Positions 1-7,513 of a stretch of 14,018 nucleotides of DNA are shown in pieces (the first letter of the stretch is position 1; each line of letters begins with the position of its first letter). Both the position numbers and the translations under genes were made by a program. Below the pieces are notes generated by a model, which was not told the DNA's origin, ran no database searches, and was given only the letters and a program-made list of their open reading frames with translations. This DNA is from Taibaiella helvus_B (GTDB lineage Bacteria > Bacteroidota > Bacteroidia > Chitinophagales > Chitinophagaceae), in contig JBEBVI010000073.1 of assembly GCA_040392805.1 (NCBI GenBank), positions 1 to 14,018 of the forward strand, given 5' to 3'.

Positions 1-1598
1 CCGAAGGCGCCTATCTGTATGCTACTCTTTTCAAATACTTTCACGGGAACAGAATAACTCAGGTTACCATTCCAGATCGATTCGTTCAGGTTACCGAACA
101 ACCTGTTATTGGCTTTACCCAAAGTACCTAAGTCTGCTATATATGTGCCTGGCTCATTACCTTCAAAATAAGATATTTTTCTCTGGTCGGGCTGATTGTT
201 AGTTATATAATTATAAGAAAGCAGCCAGTTCAGTTTACTTTCACCTTCACCCAACTGATGCTCACCATTCAGCGTAGTTTTGAAGAGCGATTTCTGAACG
301 AGGTCATAAGCATAGTACCTGATCTGTTTTGACGAGCTATAGTTAAATCCTCCGCGATAAAGGAAATTGTCGTCAAACAGACGATTGTAAAACGTCTTTA
401 AAGTCAGCTTATTCCTGGTCGTATGATAACCCAGGTTCAGCAAAGCACCCAGGTTACTGGAATAAGTATATACATTGTCCGAATAATCGTAGTTATCATA
501 TTGACGCTTCAGATCCCTTTTTGCATTTTCGCTATGATTATAGGTTACTGCCGCTATCACACCTAAACGCGAATTACCTTTCAGATATATAGAACGTCCC
601 AGGCTGCCTTGCAGGTTTATCTGCGGAATAGCCTTATGTTCGTACACGGTCAGGTTATTATTCAACGATTTCAGGTAAGGAGCCGATTGTTGTGGTTTAT
701 TCGGATCGAATTTAGCAAATTCCGCAGTCGACGGGAAACCTGAAGGCAATTGCCTGGCCCCGTTATCAAAACCTAAGAAGTCAGTTGAGGACCGGTAGCC
801 GGATCGGAAAGTTTTGCCCGTAGATGCTGTATTGTATCCGGAGCCGATGCTGATACTATTAAAGTTCTCATCCGGTATCTCTTTCGTCAGGATATTGATA
901 ACACCACCCGCAAAGTCACCAGGCAAATCAGGCGTACCCGATTTCGTGATAATGATATTATCAATCATATTGGCGGGTATGATGTCAAAAGAAAAGGCCT
1001 TCCTGTTGGGCTCCGTACTGGGCAGCACCGCATTATCTACCAGGGCCGTATTATACCGGTCACCCAATCCCCTGATGATCACAAACCTGCCGTCCTGTAT
1101 TGTAGTGCCGCTTACACGTTTTAAAGCCTCACCGGTACTACGATCCGGAGAGCGTTTTATTATTTCAGCAGAGATACCGTCTGATACGGCGACTGCTGTT
1201 TTCTGCATCATGTATAAGGCGTTTACGGATTCTTTCTTAAATTCTGCTTTTACCACTACTTCTTCCAGTTTGGTATTATTAGGCTCCGAAAGCGTAACGG
1301 GTACCGTAGTTGTTGCACCGTTATTTACTTCTATACCGGTAATCAACTGCGGTTGATAACCTACATAACGAAACTCAAGATCATAGGTTCCGGCTGCAAG
1401 TTCAAAGCTATAGTTGCCATCCATATCTGTTGTTGTTCCGAGAAGTGTATTTGTTTTCCCGGCATGTTTTACAGAAACAGAAACGCCGATCAGGGCTTCC
1501 CCCGAGCCGTTTTCCGTTACCACACCGGATATTTTACCTTCACCAAAAGCCAATGCACTGATCAATAAAAAAGAGATCAACAATAATAAATTACGCAT
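1..1598 (-). CDS. TonB-dependent outer-membrane receptor, N-terminal part (cut by window edge)
   Basis: The frame is open without a stop from an ATG at 1598-1596 to the left edge, giving 532 residues; the C-terminus is outside the window. A hydrophobic signal peptide covers about residues 1-20 (MRNLLLLISFLLISALAFGE). A carboxypeptidase-regulatory-like beta-sandwich follows at about 22-106 (GKISGVVTENG, DGNYSFEL, YDLEFRYVGY), then a TonB-box-like LEEVVVKAE at 111-119. The plug domain lies at about 130-245 and contains IIRGLGDRYN (174-183) and TPDLPGDFAGGVINI. Beta-barrel strands rich in aromatic and polar residues follow. Receptors of this kind import large or scarce substrates across the outer membrane using TonB-ExbBD energy; the substrate cannot be read from the sequence. 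It is divergent from the DUF47-PiT phosphate genes and shares their upstream region, which suggests but does not prove a link to phosphorus acquisition. No SusD partner is visible in the window. Confidence 0.93.
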   Translation of the reverse strand, partial: MRNLLLLISFLLISALAFGEGKISGVVTENGSGEALIGVSVSVKHAGKTNTLLGTTTDMDGNYSFELAAGTYDLEFRYVGYQPQLITGIEVNNGATTTVPVTLSEPNNTKLEEVVVKAEFKKESVNALYMMQKTAVAVSDGISAEIIKRSPDRSTGEALKRVSGTTIQDGRFVIIRGLGDRYNTALVDNAVLPSTEPNRKAFSFDIIPANMIDNIIITKSGTPDLPGDFAGGVINILTKEIPDENFNSISIGSGYNTASTGKTFRSGYRSSTDFLGFDNGARQLPSGFPSTAEFAKFDPNKPQQSAPYLKSLNNNLTVYEHKAIPQINLQGSLGRSIYLKGNSRLGVIAAVTYNHSENAKRDLKRQYDNYDYSDNVYTYSSNLGALLNLGYHTTRNKLTLKTFYNRLFDDNFLYRGGFNYSSSKQIRYYAYDLVQKSLFKTTLNGEHQLGEGESKLNWLLSYNYITNNQPDQRKISYFEGNEPGTYIADLGTLGKANNRLFGNLNESIWNGNLSYSVPVKVFEKSSIQIGAF

Positions 1599-1640
1599 AT
1601 AATTAAAGTGTACCATTTTGGGCACAAAAGTCTATGTTCA

Positions 1641-1706
1641 ATGTTACCCCTATGTTAGATTGACATTACCAGTAGGTGAATTTAATGTTACGGGAATATT
1701 ACCCGA
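1641..1706. promoter_or_regulatory. Six 11-bp units with phased (A/G)TTACC repeats, candidate response-regulator site
   Basis: Reading consecutive 11-mers from 1641 gives ATGTTACCCCT, ATGTTAGATTG, ACATTACCAGT, AGGTGAATTTA (degenerate), ATGTTACGGGA and ATATTACCCGA. Five of the six units carry (A/G)TTA at the same offset. Another GTTACC lies at 1721, one base out of phase. Direct repeats with an 11-bp period are how PhoB/OmpR-family regulators bind DNA (known for Pho boxes in other phyla). The array lies 43-108 bp upstream of the receptor ATG and about 70 bp upstream of the -7 element of the DUF47 gene. The regulator's identity is inference. Confidence 0.5.
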
Positions 1707-1774
1707 ATTCTCTCCTTAACGTTACCAAATTATTAAGTATTCTATCTGACCTGTCAAATACGCACATTATCAGG

Positions 1775-1782
1775 TAATTTTG
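1775..1782 (+). promoter_or_regulatory. -7 promoter element (TAATTTTG) of the DUF47-PiT genes
   Basis: TAATTTTG matches the Bacteroidota -7 consensus TAnnTTTG exactly and lies 35 bp upstream of the ATG at 1818. No clear TTTG -33 box is seen at the expected spacing, so an activator may be needed. Confidence 0.55.
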
Positions 1783-1817
1783 CGGCAAATTATATATAAG
1801 TTATAACCGGCATAATT

Positions 1818-2465
1818 ATGGGGTTCAACAATATCATAAAAGCGTTTCTTCCTAAAGACAAAGTTTTTTACAGCATTTTTGAACAGGTGGGCGCTAATCT
1901 CAAGGAAATGGCTGCTGCTTTCCAGGTCGCTATAGAAGAAAATGATCCAACCAAGAGAACGCAGCTGCTTCGCTCGCTGGAAAACGGGGAACACAAGAAT
2001 GATGAATTAACACATAAGATATTTGTTGAGCTTGGTCAGAATTTTATCACTCCTTTTGACCGTGAGGACATACACTATCTGGCTACATCTTTAGACGATG
2101 TGGCCGATTTTATTTATGCTTCCTCCAAAAAAATGCTGAATTACCAGGTTAAGGAGATGGACGGCTTTATGAGGGATATGTGCGCCATCATAAAAAGCTC
2201 AATTCATGCATTGGATAAAGCATTGCATGAGTTAAGGAACATGAAGAACCTCCGCGCCATAACGGAAGCCTGTGTACAGATAAACAGCCTGGAAAACCAG
2301 GCAGACGATCTTCTGGATGAAGGCATCATCAGGATATTTGCATCGAATATGGATGCGCTGGAAATAGTAAAGCTGAAGGATATATACCAGGATATGGAGA
2401 TCATCACCGACAAATGTGAGGATGCCGCCAATGTGATTGAGACCATTATTATCAAGTACGCTTAA
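1818..2465 (+). CDS. DUF47 / PhoU-like Pit accessory protein
   Basis: This 215-residue all-helical protein belongs to the DUF47 family (PhoU-like, also called Pit accessory protein). Family traits visible are the opening FLPKDKVFYSIFEQ (10-23), the repeated acidic helices with HKNDELTHKIFVELGQNFITPFDREDI (about 59-85; the E/D-x-x-D and TPFDREDI motif), and the second-half SLENQADDLLDEGI and LKDIYQDMEIITDKCEDAANVIE. These E/D-x-x-D pairs bind metal clusters in PhoU-type proteins. The length is normal for the family and no signal peptide is present, so it is cytoplasmic. It precedes the PiT permease by 172 bp on the same strand, the widespread pap-pit arrangement in which the DUF47 protein modulates phosphate uptake. 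ATG 1818 fits the -7 element at 1775. Confidence 0.92.
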   Translation: MGFNNIIKAFLPKDKVFYSIFEQVGANLKEMAAAFQVAIEENDPTKRTQLLRSLENGEHKNDELTHKIFVELGQNFITPFDREDIHYLATSLDDVADFIYASSKKMLNYQVKEMDGFMRDMCAIIKSSIHALDKALHELRNMKNLRAITEACVQINSLENQADDLLDEGIIRIFASNMDALEIVKLKDIYQDMEIITDKCEDAANVIETIIIKYA

Positions 2466-2505
2466 TTTTTCCGGAGCTTCCTGTTATGAATAACCAACCT
2501 CTACT

Positions 2506-2546
2506 CAAAGTAATCTCCCTCCCTGATACACGGGGTTATTACTTTG
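2506..2546 (+). repeat. Inverted repeat between the DUF47 and PiT genes
   Basis: CAAAGTAAT (2506-2514) is exactly complementary to ATTACTTTG (2538-2546). Inside the loop CCC (2521-2523) can pair with GGG. No T-run follows, so it is not a classical terminator; it may be an operator or an mRNA processing or attenuation hairpin. A second, smaller palindrome, ACAGCA-CA-TGCTGT, lies at 2582-2595. Confidence 0.45.
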
Positions 2547-2637
2547 ATTCAACAACGGCTGTACATACAGACCCTCTTCACACAGCACATGCTGTCACTT
2601 TCCCTATCCGCTGGCATTCTAATCGGCTTATTATATC

Positions 2638-4098
2638 ATGACTTTACTGATCATTATCATTATACTGGCTCTTATTTTCGATTATATAAACGGGTTTCAT
2701 GACGCCGCCAACTCTATCGCAACGATAGTTTCTACTAAAGTGCTCACGCCCTTTCAGGCTGTGCTTTGGGCTGCGCTGTTTAATTTTGTCGCCTTTTTTA
2801 TTTTTAAAGATCATGGTGTAGCCAATACCATTGCTAAAACCGTAAAGGACGGGCATGATGCTGCAGGGATACCTTTCATCACATTGCCGGTAATCACCGC
2901 CGGGTTGTTAGCTGCCATTGCATGGAACCTGATAACCTGGTGGTTCGGCATACCTTCAAGCTCATCTCATACGCTCATCGGTGGCTTTGCCGGTGCAGCT
3001 ATTGCACATGCCGGTATGGGTGCTATCGAGTTAGGAACGATCGGTAAGATCGCGGGTTTCATTTTCCTGGCGCCATTGATCGGTATGCTCATGGCATTTA
3101 TTATATCGCTCTGGTTCCTCAATTCCTTCAGGAAGACATTAGCGCCTAAGATCGTTTCCCTATGTATTATTGCCGGAACTTTATTCTTCCTCTTCCAAAG
3201 TCTTGAAACGGACATGTCAAAAATACTTGGCATCAAAAAGATTGAAACTGTGGGACAAGAGCTCCGGATCAGGGAGGTCGTAAACAAAACCCCGGCCCAG
3301 CTAATGGGGTTAAAGGAAAATGACATTTTGCTGGAAGTAGACCAGGTAAGGGTAACCGATGCAAAAAAACTGGACAAGCTTTTCCGTGTGCATCGCCCGG
3401 AAACCGGGATCAGCATGTTGGTGCTCCGGGATGGTACTACGCAGGAGATCAAGTCGGTTTACCAGCCACGATTCGACTCTGAGTTCATGAATGTAGTAAC
3501 GTATGGAGAAAATGTAAAGTGGCTGCTCATTGCTTTTATAGTGACGTCAATGGCTATATTCACATTATTCCTGAGCAGCCTGAACTATGCCCAGAGTGAA
3601 CGCTGGCTCAAACGGATGCAGCTGGTATCGTCAGCCGCCTTCAGTATCGGCCACGGAGGTAACGACTCTCAGAAGGTTATGGGTATCATTACAGTAGCGC
3701 TTATTGCCGGCGGAGAGATCAGCTCCTTCGAGCAGATGCCAAACTGGGTACCTCTTTCCTGCTATACCGTCATTGCCCTGGGTACAATGAGCGGAGGCTG
3801 GAAGATCATTAAAACAATGGGAACACGTATTACCAAAGTGACGCCTTTTGAGGGTGTAGCTGCAGAAACTGCCGGGGCGCTTACTTTGTTCCTTACCGAA
3901 ATGTTGAAAATACCTGTAAGTACAACGCATACCATTACGGGATCTATAATAGGTGTGGGGGCCACCAAACGGCTTTCTGGTGTGAGGTGGGGCGTGACTA
4001 TTAATCTTTTGTGGGCCTGGATCATTACCATACCGATCAGCGCACTTATTGCCGCAATCGTTTACTGGATATTCCGGCTTTTCGGGCTGGAGCATTAA
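2638..4098 (+). CDS. PiT-family inorganic phosphate permease with an inserted PDZ domain
   Basis: A 486-residue inner-membrane symporter that takes up phosphate (typically as metal-phosphate) with a cation. The two inverted PiT repeats are plain: GFHDAANSIATIVSTKVL (19-36) with IPSSSSHTLIGG (105-116) in the first half, and SIGHGGNDSQKVMG (336-349) with IPVSTTHTITGS (425-436) in the second. Hydrophobic segments lie at about 2-18, 40-56, 82-103, 136-161, 172-188, 295-315 and several more to 480. Between the segments at 172-188 and 295-315 sits a soluble stretch of about 100 residues. Its part at about 198-275 reads as a PDZ domain: IREVVNKTPAQLMGLKENDI, LLEVDQVRVTDAKKL, then ISMLVLRDG. PiT central loops vary, but a PDZ there is unusual. 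The ATG at 2638 lacks a Shine-Dalgarno, normal in this phylum. Confidence 0.95.
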   Translation: MTLLIIIIILALIFDYINGFHDAANSIATIVSTKVLTPFQAVLWAALFNFVAFFIFKDHGVANTIAKTVKDGHDAAGIPFITLPVITAGLLAAIAWNLITWWFGIPSSSSHTLIGGFAGAAIAHAGMGAIELGTIGKIAGFIFLAPLIGMLMAFIISLWFLNSFRKTLAPKIVSLCIIAGTLFFLFQSLETDMSKILGIKKIETVGQELRIREVVNKTPAQLMGLKENDILLEVDQVRVTDAKKLDKLFRVHRPETGISMLVLRDGTTQEIKSVYQPRFDSEFMNVVTYGENVKWLLIAFIVTSMAIFTLFLSSLNYAQSERWLKRMQLVSSAAFSIGHGGNDSQKVMGIITVALIAGGEISSFEQMPNWVPLSCYTVIALGTMSGGWKIIKTMGTRITKVTPFEGVAAETAGALTLFLTEMLKIPVSTTHTITGSIIGVGATKRLSGVRWGVTINLLWAWIITIPISALIAAIVYWIFRLFGLEH

Positions 4099-4113
4099 AA
4101 GGAGTTAAGCGGC

Positions 4114-4266
4114 ATGGAAGTGAAGAGTAAAAAGTTGGAATTCAACGGTAAATATACCTTCGGGCTTGTCGTTTTTTTATACTTTTTTACCTATTCAATC
4201 AGCATTTTTGCGTCATTGCGCTCCGTTGCCCGTTACGGGGAACAATCAACGACTATCTCCTTTTAA
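4114..4266 (+). CDS. Possible 50-residue single-pass membrane protein after the PiT gene
   Basis: An open frame starts at ATG 4114, 15 bp after the PiT stop, and ends at TAA 4264-4266. AAGGAG (4099-4104) lies 9 bases before the ATG, the only well-placed Shine-Dalgarno noticed in this window. The product has a lysine-rich start (MEVKSKKLEFNGKY), one hydrophobic segment at about 15-35 (TFGLVVFLYFFTYSISIFASL minus its ends), then R36 and R40 and a short polar tail. It could be a small partner of the permease. It overlaps the 3' end of the convergent kinase-RapZ gene by 14 bp. The caution is that T-rich intergenic DNA can encode a hydrophobic stretch by chance; no family is recognised. Confidence 0.35.
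   Translation: MEVKSKKLEFNGKYTFGLVVFLYFFTYSISIFASLRSVARYGEQSTTISF
4225..4243 (-). terminator. Hairpin just beyond the kinase-RapZ stop, possible terminator
   Basis: GTT-G-CCCG-TTA-CGGG-G-AAC forms a seven-pair hairpin with one G/G mismatch, about 10 bases past the stop codon of the minus-strand gene. No strong T-run follows directly on either strand, so termination is only suggested. Confidence 0.3.
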
Positions 4267-5716
4267 TCTTATGCACATCCTGTTCCAGGTGCACTATTTC
4301 TGCATTCAACCCATATTTGTCCTTTAAGTGCTGTGCCAGGGCCTCGGCAGCGTATACAGAGCGATGCCGCCCTCCTGTGCACCCAAATGATACGGAAAGG
4401 TGATCAAAGCCTCTTTTCAGGTAATCTTCAACCGAAATGTCCACCACACCATACACATGTGTCAGGAATTCTGGCATTAGTGTTTTTTGCTCCAGATATT
4501 CTTTCACTACAATATCCTTGCCGGTTAGCTCTTTATATGCTGCTATTCTGCCGGGATTTAAAATACCCCGGCAATCAAATACAAAGCCGCCACCATGTCC
4601 ACTGCTATCGGCAGGTAAGCCTGCCTTATAAGAAAAGCTGTAAATGGACATGTTCAGCTTGCTACGTTGCAGTATATCCGGCGATATCGTGGCAAAGCGA
4701 TTGATAATGGCGGGTTTCACCAACTGCTCCAACAGGTTTCTCAATTCGCTGTACGGTGGTATATGGCCGTATTCATCAAGAAAGAAACGTAACTGCTCCA
4801 AAGCAGGTGCAATACTTTTAATGAAATGCGGCTTTCTCTCCAGCAGGCCTCTGAAGCCGTACGCCCCCAGCGTCTGCAACATCCTGAGCAATACACACTC
4901 CAGGTACACCCTCCGAAAATCCATCTCATTAAAGCCCGGCACTCCCGGTACCGCTTTTAATGCCTCGAAATAATAATTCAGCAGATCATTTTTCCACTCA
5001 ATAGGCAGCCTGGCCCTTGCCTGCCACAGCAGGGAAGCCAGATCGTACTGCGGCATGCCATACATGCCGCCCTGATAATCTATAAAGCAGGTATCGCCCC
5101 CGACAATGTGGATATTCCTTGTCTGGAAGTCGCGGTACATAAAGGTCTGCGGTTGCACGGAGCCTAACGACCGGCTCCATTCTTCCAGCTCTTCCAGCAA
5201 AGCCGGCTGGTTATACGGAACCTTCAGCAGATCTGCAAAGTAATACTTAAAGTAAAGCAGATCTGAAAGTATCTGTTTACGGTCGAAAGCCGGTGCGGCA
5301 TGACATAAAGAATAGTCGATCTCTTTCCCGGCATCCCAATGGAAACGGGCCAGGTAATCTATACTTTTTTTATACAACGACTTTACCTTTTTGGTATGCC
5401 CTTCCTCTTCCAGCACGTCAAACAGCGTGGTAGAGCCCAGATCCTGCAACAGGTAGACCTGCTTATCCCTGCTTTTTACAATGATCTCCGGTACAGGCAT
5501 TTTATGCCTGGCAAACATCTGTGTAAAATAGAAGAACGTATTATTCTCCTTCTTGTTAGGATTGTATACGCCGATAACGGTATGATGTGCACTGGTAAGC
5601 CGCATATACTTCCTGTCCGAACCGGATAGAGGCAATACGGTTACACTATCGGGCGCCTCATCAAAATGCTTTGTAAATAAATCGGTAACTAATGAAATGT
5701 ATTCTGCTTTAAACAC
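4253..5716 (-). CDS. APH/AmgK-like sugar kinase fused to a RapZ C-terminal domain
   Basis: A 487-residue cytoplasmic two-domain protein. Residues about 1-335 are an aminoglycoside-phosphotransferase fold closest in style to the amino-sugar kinase AmgK. They show SGSDRKYMRL (31-40, nucleotide loop), QDLGSTTLFDVL (91-102), the catalytic loop FMYRDFQTRNIHI (192-204, D196, N201) and the metal-binding FIDYQGGMYGMPQYDLASLL (211-230, D213). Residues about 350-487 match the C-terminal domain of RapZ: SFSYKAGLP (360-368), VFDCRGILNP (379-388) and SFGCTGGRHRSV (443-454). In E. coli that domain binds glucosamine-6-phosphate and small RNAs; the Walker-A kinase domain of true RapZ is absent here and the APH domain stands in its place. 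A role in amino-sugar recycling or sensing is inference. The start is GTG at 5716; an in-frame stop lies a few codons upstream and no ATG is close. A separate nucleotidyltransferase partner is not in the window. Confidence 0.88.
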   Translation of the reverse strand: MFKAEYISLVTDLFTKHFDEAPDSVTVLPLSGSDRKYMRLTSAHHTVIGVYNPNKKENNTFFYFTQMFARHKMPVPEIIVKSRDKQVYLLQDLGSTTLFDVLEEEGHTKKVKSLYKKSIDYLARFHWDAGKEIDYSLCHAAPAFDRKQILSDLLYFKYYFADLLKVPYNQPALLEELEEWSRSLGSVQPQTFMYRDFQTRNIHIVGGDTCFIDYQGGMYGMPQYDLASLLWQARARLPIEWKNDLLNYYFEALKAVPGVPGFNEMDFRRVYLECVLLRMLQTLGAYGFRGLLERKPHFIKSIAPALEQLRFFLDEYGHIPPYSELRNLLEQLVKPAIINRFATISPDILQRSKLNMSIYSFSYKAGLPADSSGHGGGFVFDCRGILNPGRIAAYKELTGKDIVVKEYLEQKTLMPEFLTHVYGVVDISVEDYLKRGFDHLSVSFGCTGGRHRSVYAAEALAQHLKDKYGLNAEIVHLEQDVHKIKRR

Positions 5717-6034
5717 GAAAGTCTGATGTTAGATCAAAAAATAAAAGGAGCCAAAAGTAAAAAAAGTTTCCCGCAACGGGTGTGTGTTAAAAAATGAAAG
5801 TTAATGTGAGAAATGAAAATTTATTCAATACGTACAGATTATACTCTGCGCCGGATCGTTTTATACATTGTTTTTCACACAAAGACAAAAAATACGAAAG
5901 TATGCAGCGCTGTCCCCTTTATATTCGTAGTACACTTTATGTGAAATATTCATTGCATATTTTTACCCTTAGATGCTTGCTATCTCACAGTGAATATGGC
6001 GAGGAGTATAATAATTTGAATATTTACTTTTCGC
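5717..6034. other. Intergenic region between sixA and the kinase-RapZ gene
   Basis: 318 bp, AT-rich, with no convincing gene. The plus-strand open frame starting at 5794 runs into the antisense of sixA and shows no recognisable protein features. The part nearest the kinase-RapZ gene holds a hairpin with a T-run (5755-5780) and, on the minus strand, a TATTTTTTG at 5743-5735 that resembles the -7 element with one extra base. Confidence 0.5.
5755..5780 (-). terminator. Weak intrinsic terminator or attenuator before the kinase-RapZ gene
   Basis: On the minus strand CCCG-TTG-CGGG (5780-5770) is followed by AAAC and seven T's. The stem is only four G:C pairs, but the T-run is in the right place. 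It lies about 255 bp after sixA and 54 bp before the GTG at 5716, so it may end lpxH-sixA readthrough or attenuate entry into the next gene. Confidence 0.4.
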
Positions 6035-6547
6035 TTATCCCAGGTTTCCGGGATAATCGAAAAAAAGCATGGAGGACCTGGCCATTGCCATATCATGCCA
6101 GGACGGCACCTGAAGCCGCACGCCCACTATACCGCAAGTCGGCAGCGACTCAAGAGGTAAACGGCCTGCACAAAGACCAAAAGCATAATAAGAAATACCG
6201 GGATTATGCGCCACCACAAAAAGCGTCTGTACATTATCCGCAATGTTACAGGATGCGATCACATCGTCAAACGAATATGCGGGGCAGTTATACAACGCTT
6301 CAGGCCATATTACCGAGTCCGTATCATACCCTAACGCGCCGGATATAAGCTGTGTTGTTTCCCTTGTACGGCGGGCCGGACTGGAAATGATCTTATCCGG
6401 AATGATACCACTTTCTTTCAGCCGGTTACCCATAAATGCAGCATCTCCCAAGCCCCGTTTGTCCAATGAGCGATCAAAATCGCTGTGTAAAATATCGCCC
6501 GCCTCTGCTTTGGCGTGGCGTATCAGCACCAACGTTTTTTCCATCAT
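6035..6547 (-). CDS. sixA: SixA-type histidine phosphatase
   Basis: A 170-residue member of the small one-domain branch of the histidine phosphatase superfamily. The catalytic RHG-like motif is LIRHAKAE (8-15, phospho-acceptor H11), followed by SSPARRTRET (55-64, second arginine), the acid near PEALYN (E84) and VVAHNPG (111-117, H114). In E. coli SixA dephosphorylates phosphohistidine on PTS phosphotransfer proteins; the target here is unknown, and there is no PTS gene in the window. The first ATG (6547-6545) overlaps the TGA of lpxH as ATGA, and a second ATG follows at once, so translation is probably coupled to lpxH. No signal peptide is present. Confidence 0.88.
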   Translation of the reverse strand: MMEKTLVLIRHAKAEAGDILHSDFDRSLDKRGLGDAAFMGNRLKESGIIPDKIISSPARRTRETTQLISGALGYDTDSVIWPEALYNCPAYSFDDVIASCNIADNVQTLFVVAHNPGISYYAFGLCAGRLPLESLPTCGIVGVRLQVPSWHDMAMARSSMLFFDYPGNLG

Positions 6548-7317
6548 TCCGCTTCTTTTTTATCGGTATTAAAATATTTTAGCTGAAGTGTCGTACCCTC
6601 AAATTCAGCATAACTGTTATAGTTGATCCAGTCGCCTAAGTTGATATAAACACTTCCGCTGCTTAGCCGGTGCTCTATAGCAAGGTGACGGTGACCAAAA
6701 ATAAAGTAATCGTAAAATTTCTCTTTAAGCACATCTTCGCAAAAAAGGATAAGCCATTCCTTATCTTCTCCCAGAAACTGCCTTTCAGTACTTGTATGCT
6801 TGGGCCCCCGCCTGCTGAAGTAAGTGGCAATGCCCACTCCCGTATCCGGATGCAGCCTCCGGTACAGCCATTGAGCCAAAGGATTTCTCAGCACATGCTT
6901 CAACATCTTATAACCGTGATCGCCGGGTCCCAGGCCATCGCCATGTGCTATAAAAAAACGCTTGTTGTTGATCTCTATATCTACAGGCGCATGATGAACC
7001 GGTATATTCAGCTCTTCTTCAAAATACCCGTCCATCCAAAGATCATGATTACCGGTAAATACTTCAATTTCGATTCCGTTATCCCGCAGCTCAGCCAGCT
7101 TGCCGAGGAAGCGGGTAAAGCCTTTAGGAATGACATTACGATATTCGAACCATACATCAAAAATATCTCCTACCAGATAAATACGCGCTGCATCCCTGCT
7201 GATCCGGTCGAGCCAGGTACAGATCCTTTTTTCCCGTATCCGACTGGTTTCCTTATCCGGAATACCGAGATGAAAATCTGAAGCAAAATATATTTTTTTA
7301 CCCGGCGGTAACTGCAT
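6544..7317 (-). CDS. lpxH: UDP-2,3-diacylglucosamine hydrolase (lipid A synthesis)
   Basis: A 257-residue calcineurin-like metallophosphoesterase. The family's metal ligands are all present: SDFHLG (13-18, D14 and H16), GDIFDVWFEY (50-59, D51), GNHD (89-92), AHGDG (124-128) and FGHRH (207-211). The DVWFEY segment and the helical insertion PLAQWLYRRLHP (146-157) point to LpxH rather than a generic phosphoesterase. The enzyme removes UMP from UDP-2,3-diacylglucosamine to give lipid X at the inner face of the cytoplasmic membrane. The length is typical. A perfect -7 element on the minus strand (7356-7349) lies about 30 bp before the ATG. It is co-transcribed with sixA, to judge by the ATGA overlap. 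Confidence 0.93.
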   Translation of the reverse strand: MQLPPGKKIYFASDFHLGIPDKETSRIREKRICTWLDRISRDAARIYLVGDIFDVWFEYRNVIPKGFTRFLGKLAELRDNGIEIEVFTGNHDLWMDGYFEEELNIPVHHAPVDIEINNKRFFIAHGDGLGPGDHGYKMLKHVLRNPLAQWLYRRLHPDTGVGIATYFSRRGPKHTSTERQFLGEDKEWLILFCEDVLKEKFYDYFIFGHRHLAIEHRLSSGSVYINLGDWINYNSYAEFEGTTLQLKYFNTDKKEAE

Positions 7318-7348
7318 TTTAGCTATTTGGTATAAAGAAACGAAGCGA

Positions 7349-7356
7349 CAAAAGTA
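7349..7356 (-). promoter_or_regulatory. -7 promoter element (TACTTTTG) of lpxH-sixA
   Basis: The minus strand reads TACTTTTG, an exact TAnnTTTG match, 31 bp upstream of the lpxH ATG. No clear -33 TTTG is seen. Confidence 0.5.
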
Positions 7357-7513
7357 CAGAAGTTATGCGGATTCCCGAATGGCGGCAACTAAAAACGAGC
7401 GCTCTGTACGACAGGCCTTTATGTTAAGCTATGTCTAGTTGTGCGTGGCTTGAGATACAGTCCGAAATAGATAAAGTTTAGTTAGGTTTCACCTTTTGCT
7501 TATTTTTTGCAGA

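Noticed and set aside
814..1356. Plus-strand open frame of 180 codons
   Set aside because: It is the antisense shadow of the TonB receptor plug domain, whose minus-strand frame has clear family motifs.
4253..5716. Aminoglycoside resistance phosphotransferase
   Set aside because: The APH fold is shared by many sugar kinases; the RapZ domain and the Y-R-D and IDYQ motifs point to amino-sugar metabolism, not antibiotic resistance.
5794..6348. Plus-strand open frame of 184 codons
   Set aside because: Its second half is antisense to the sixA motifs, and its start lies in A/T-rich intergenic DNA with no recognisable domain or signal.
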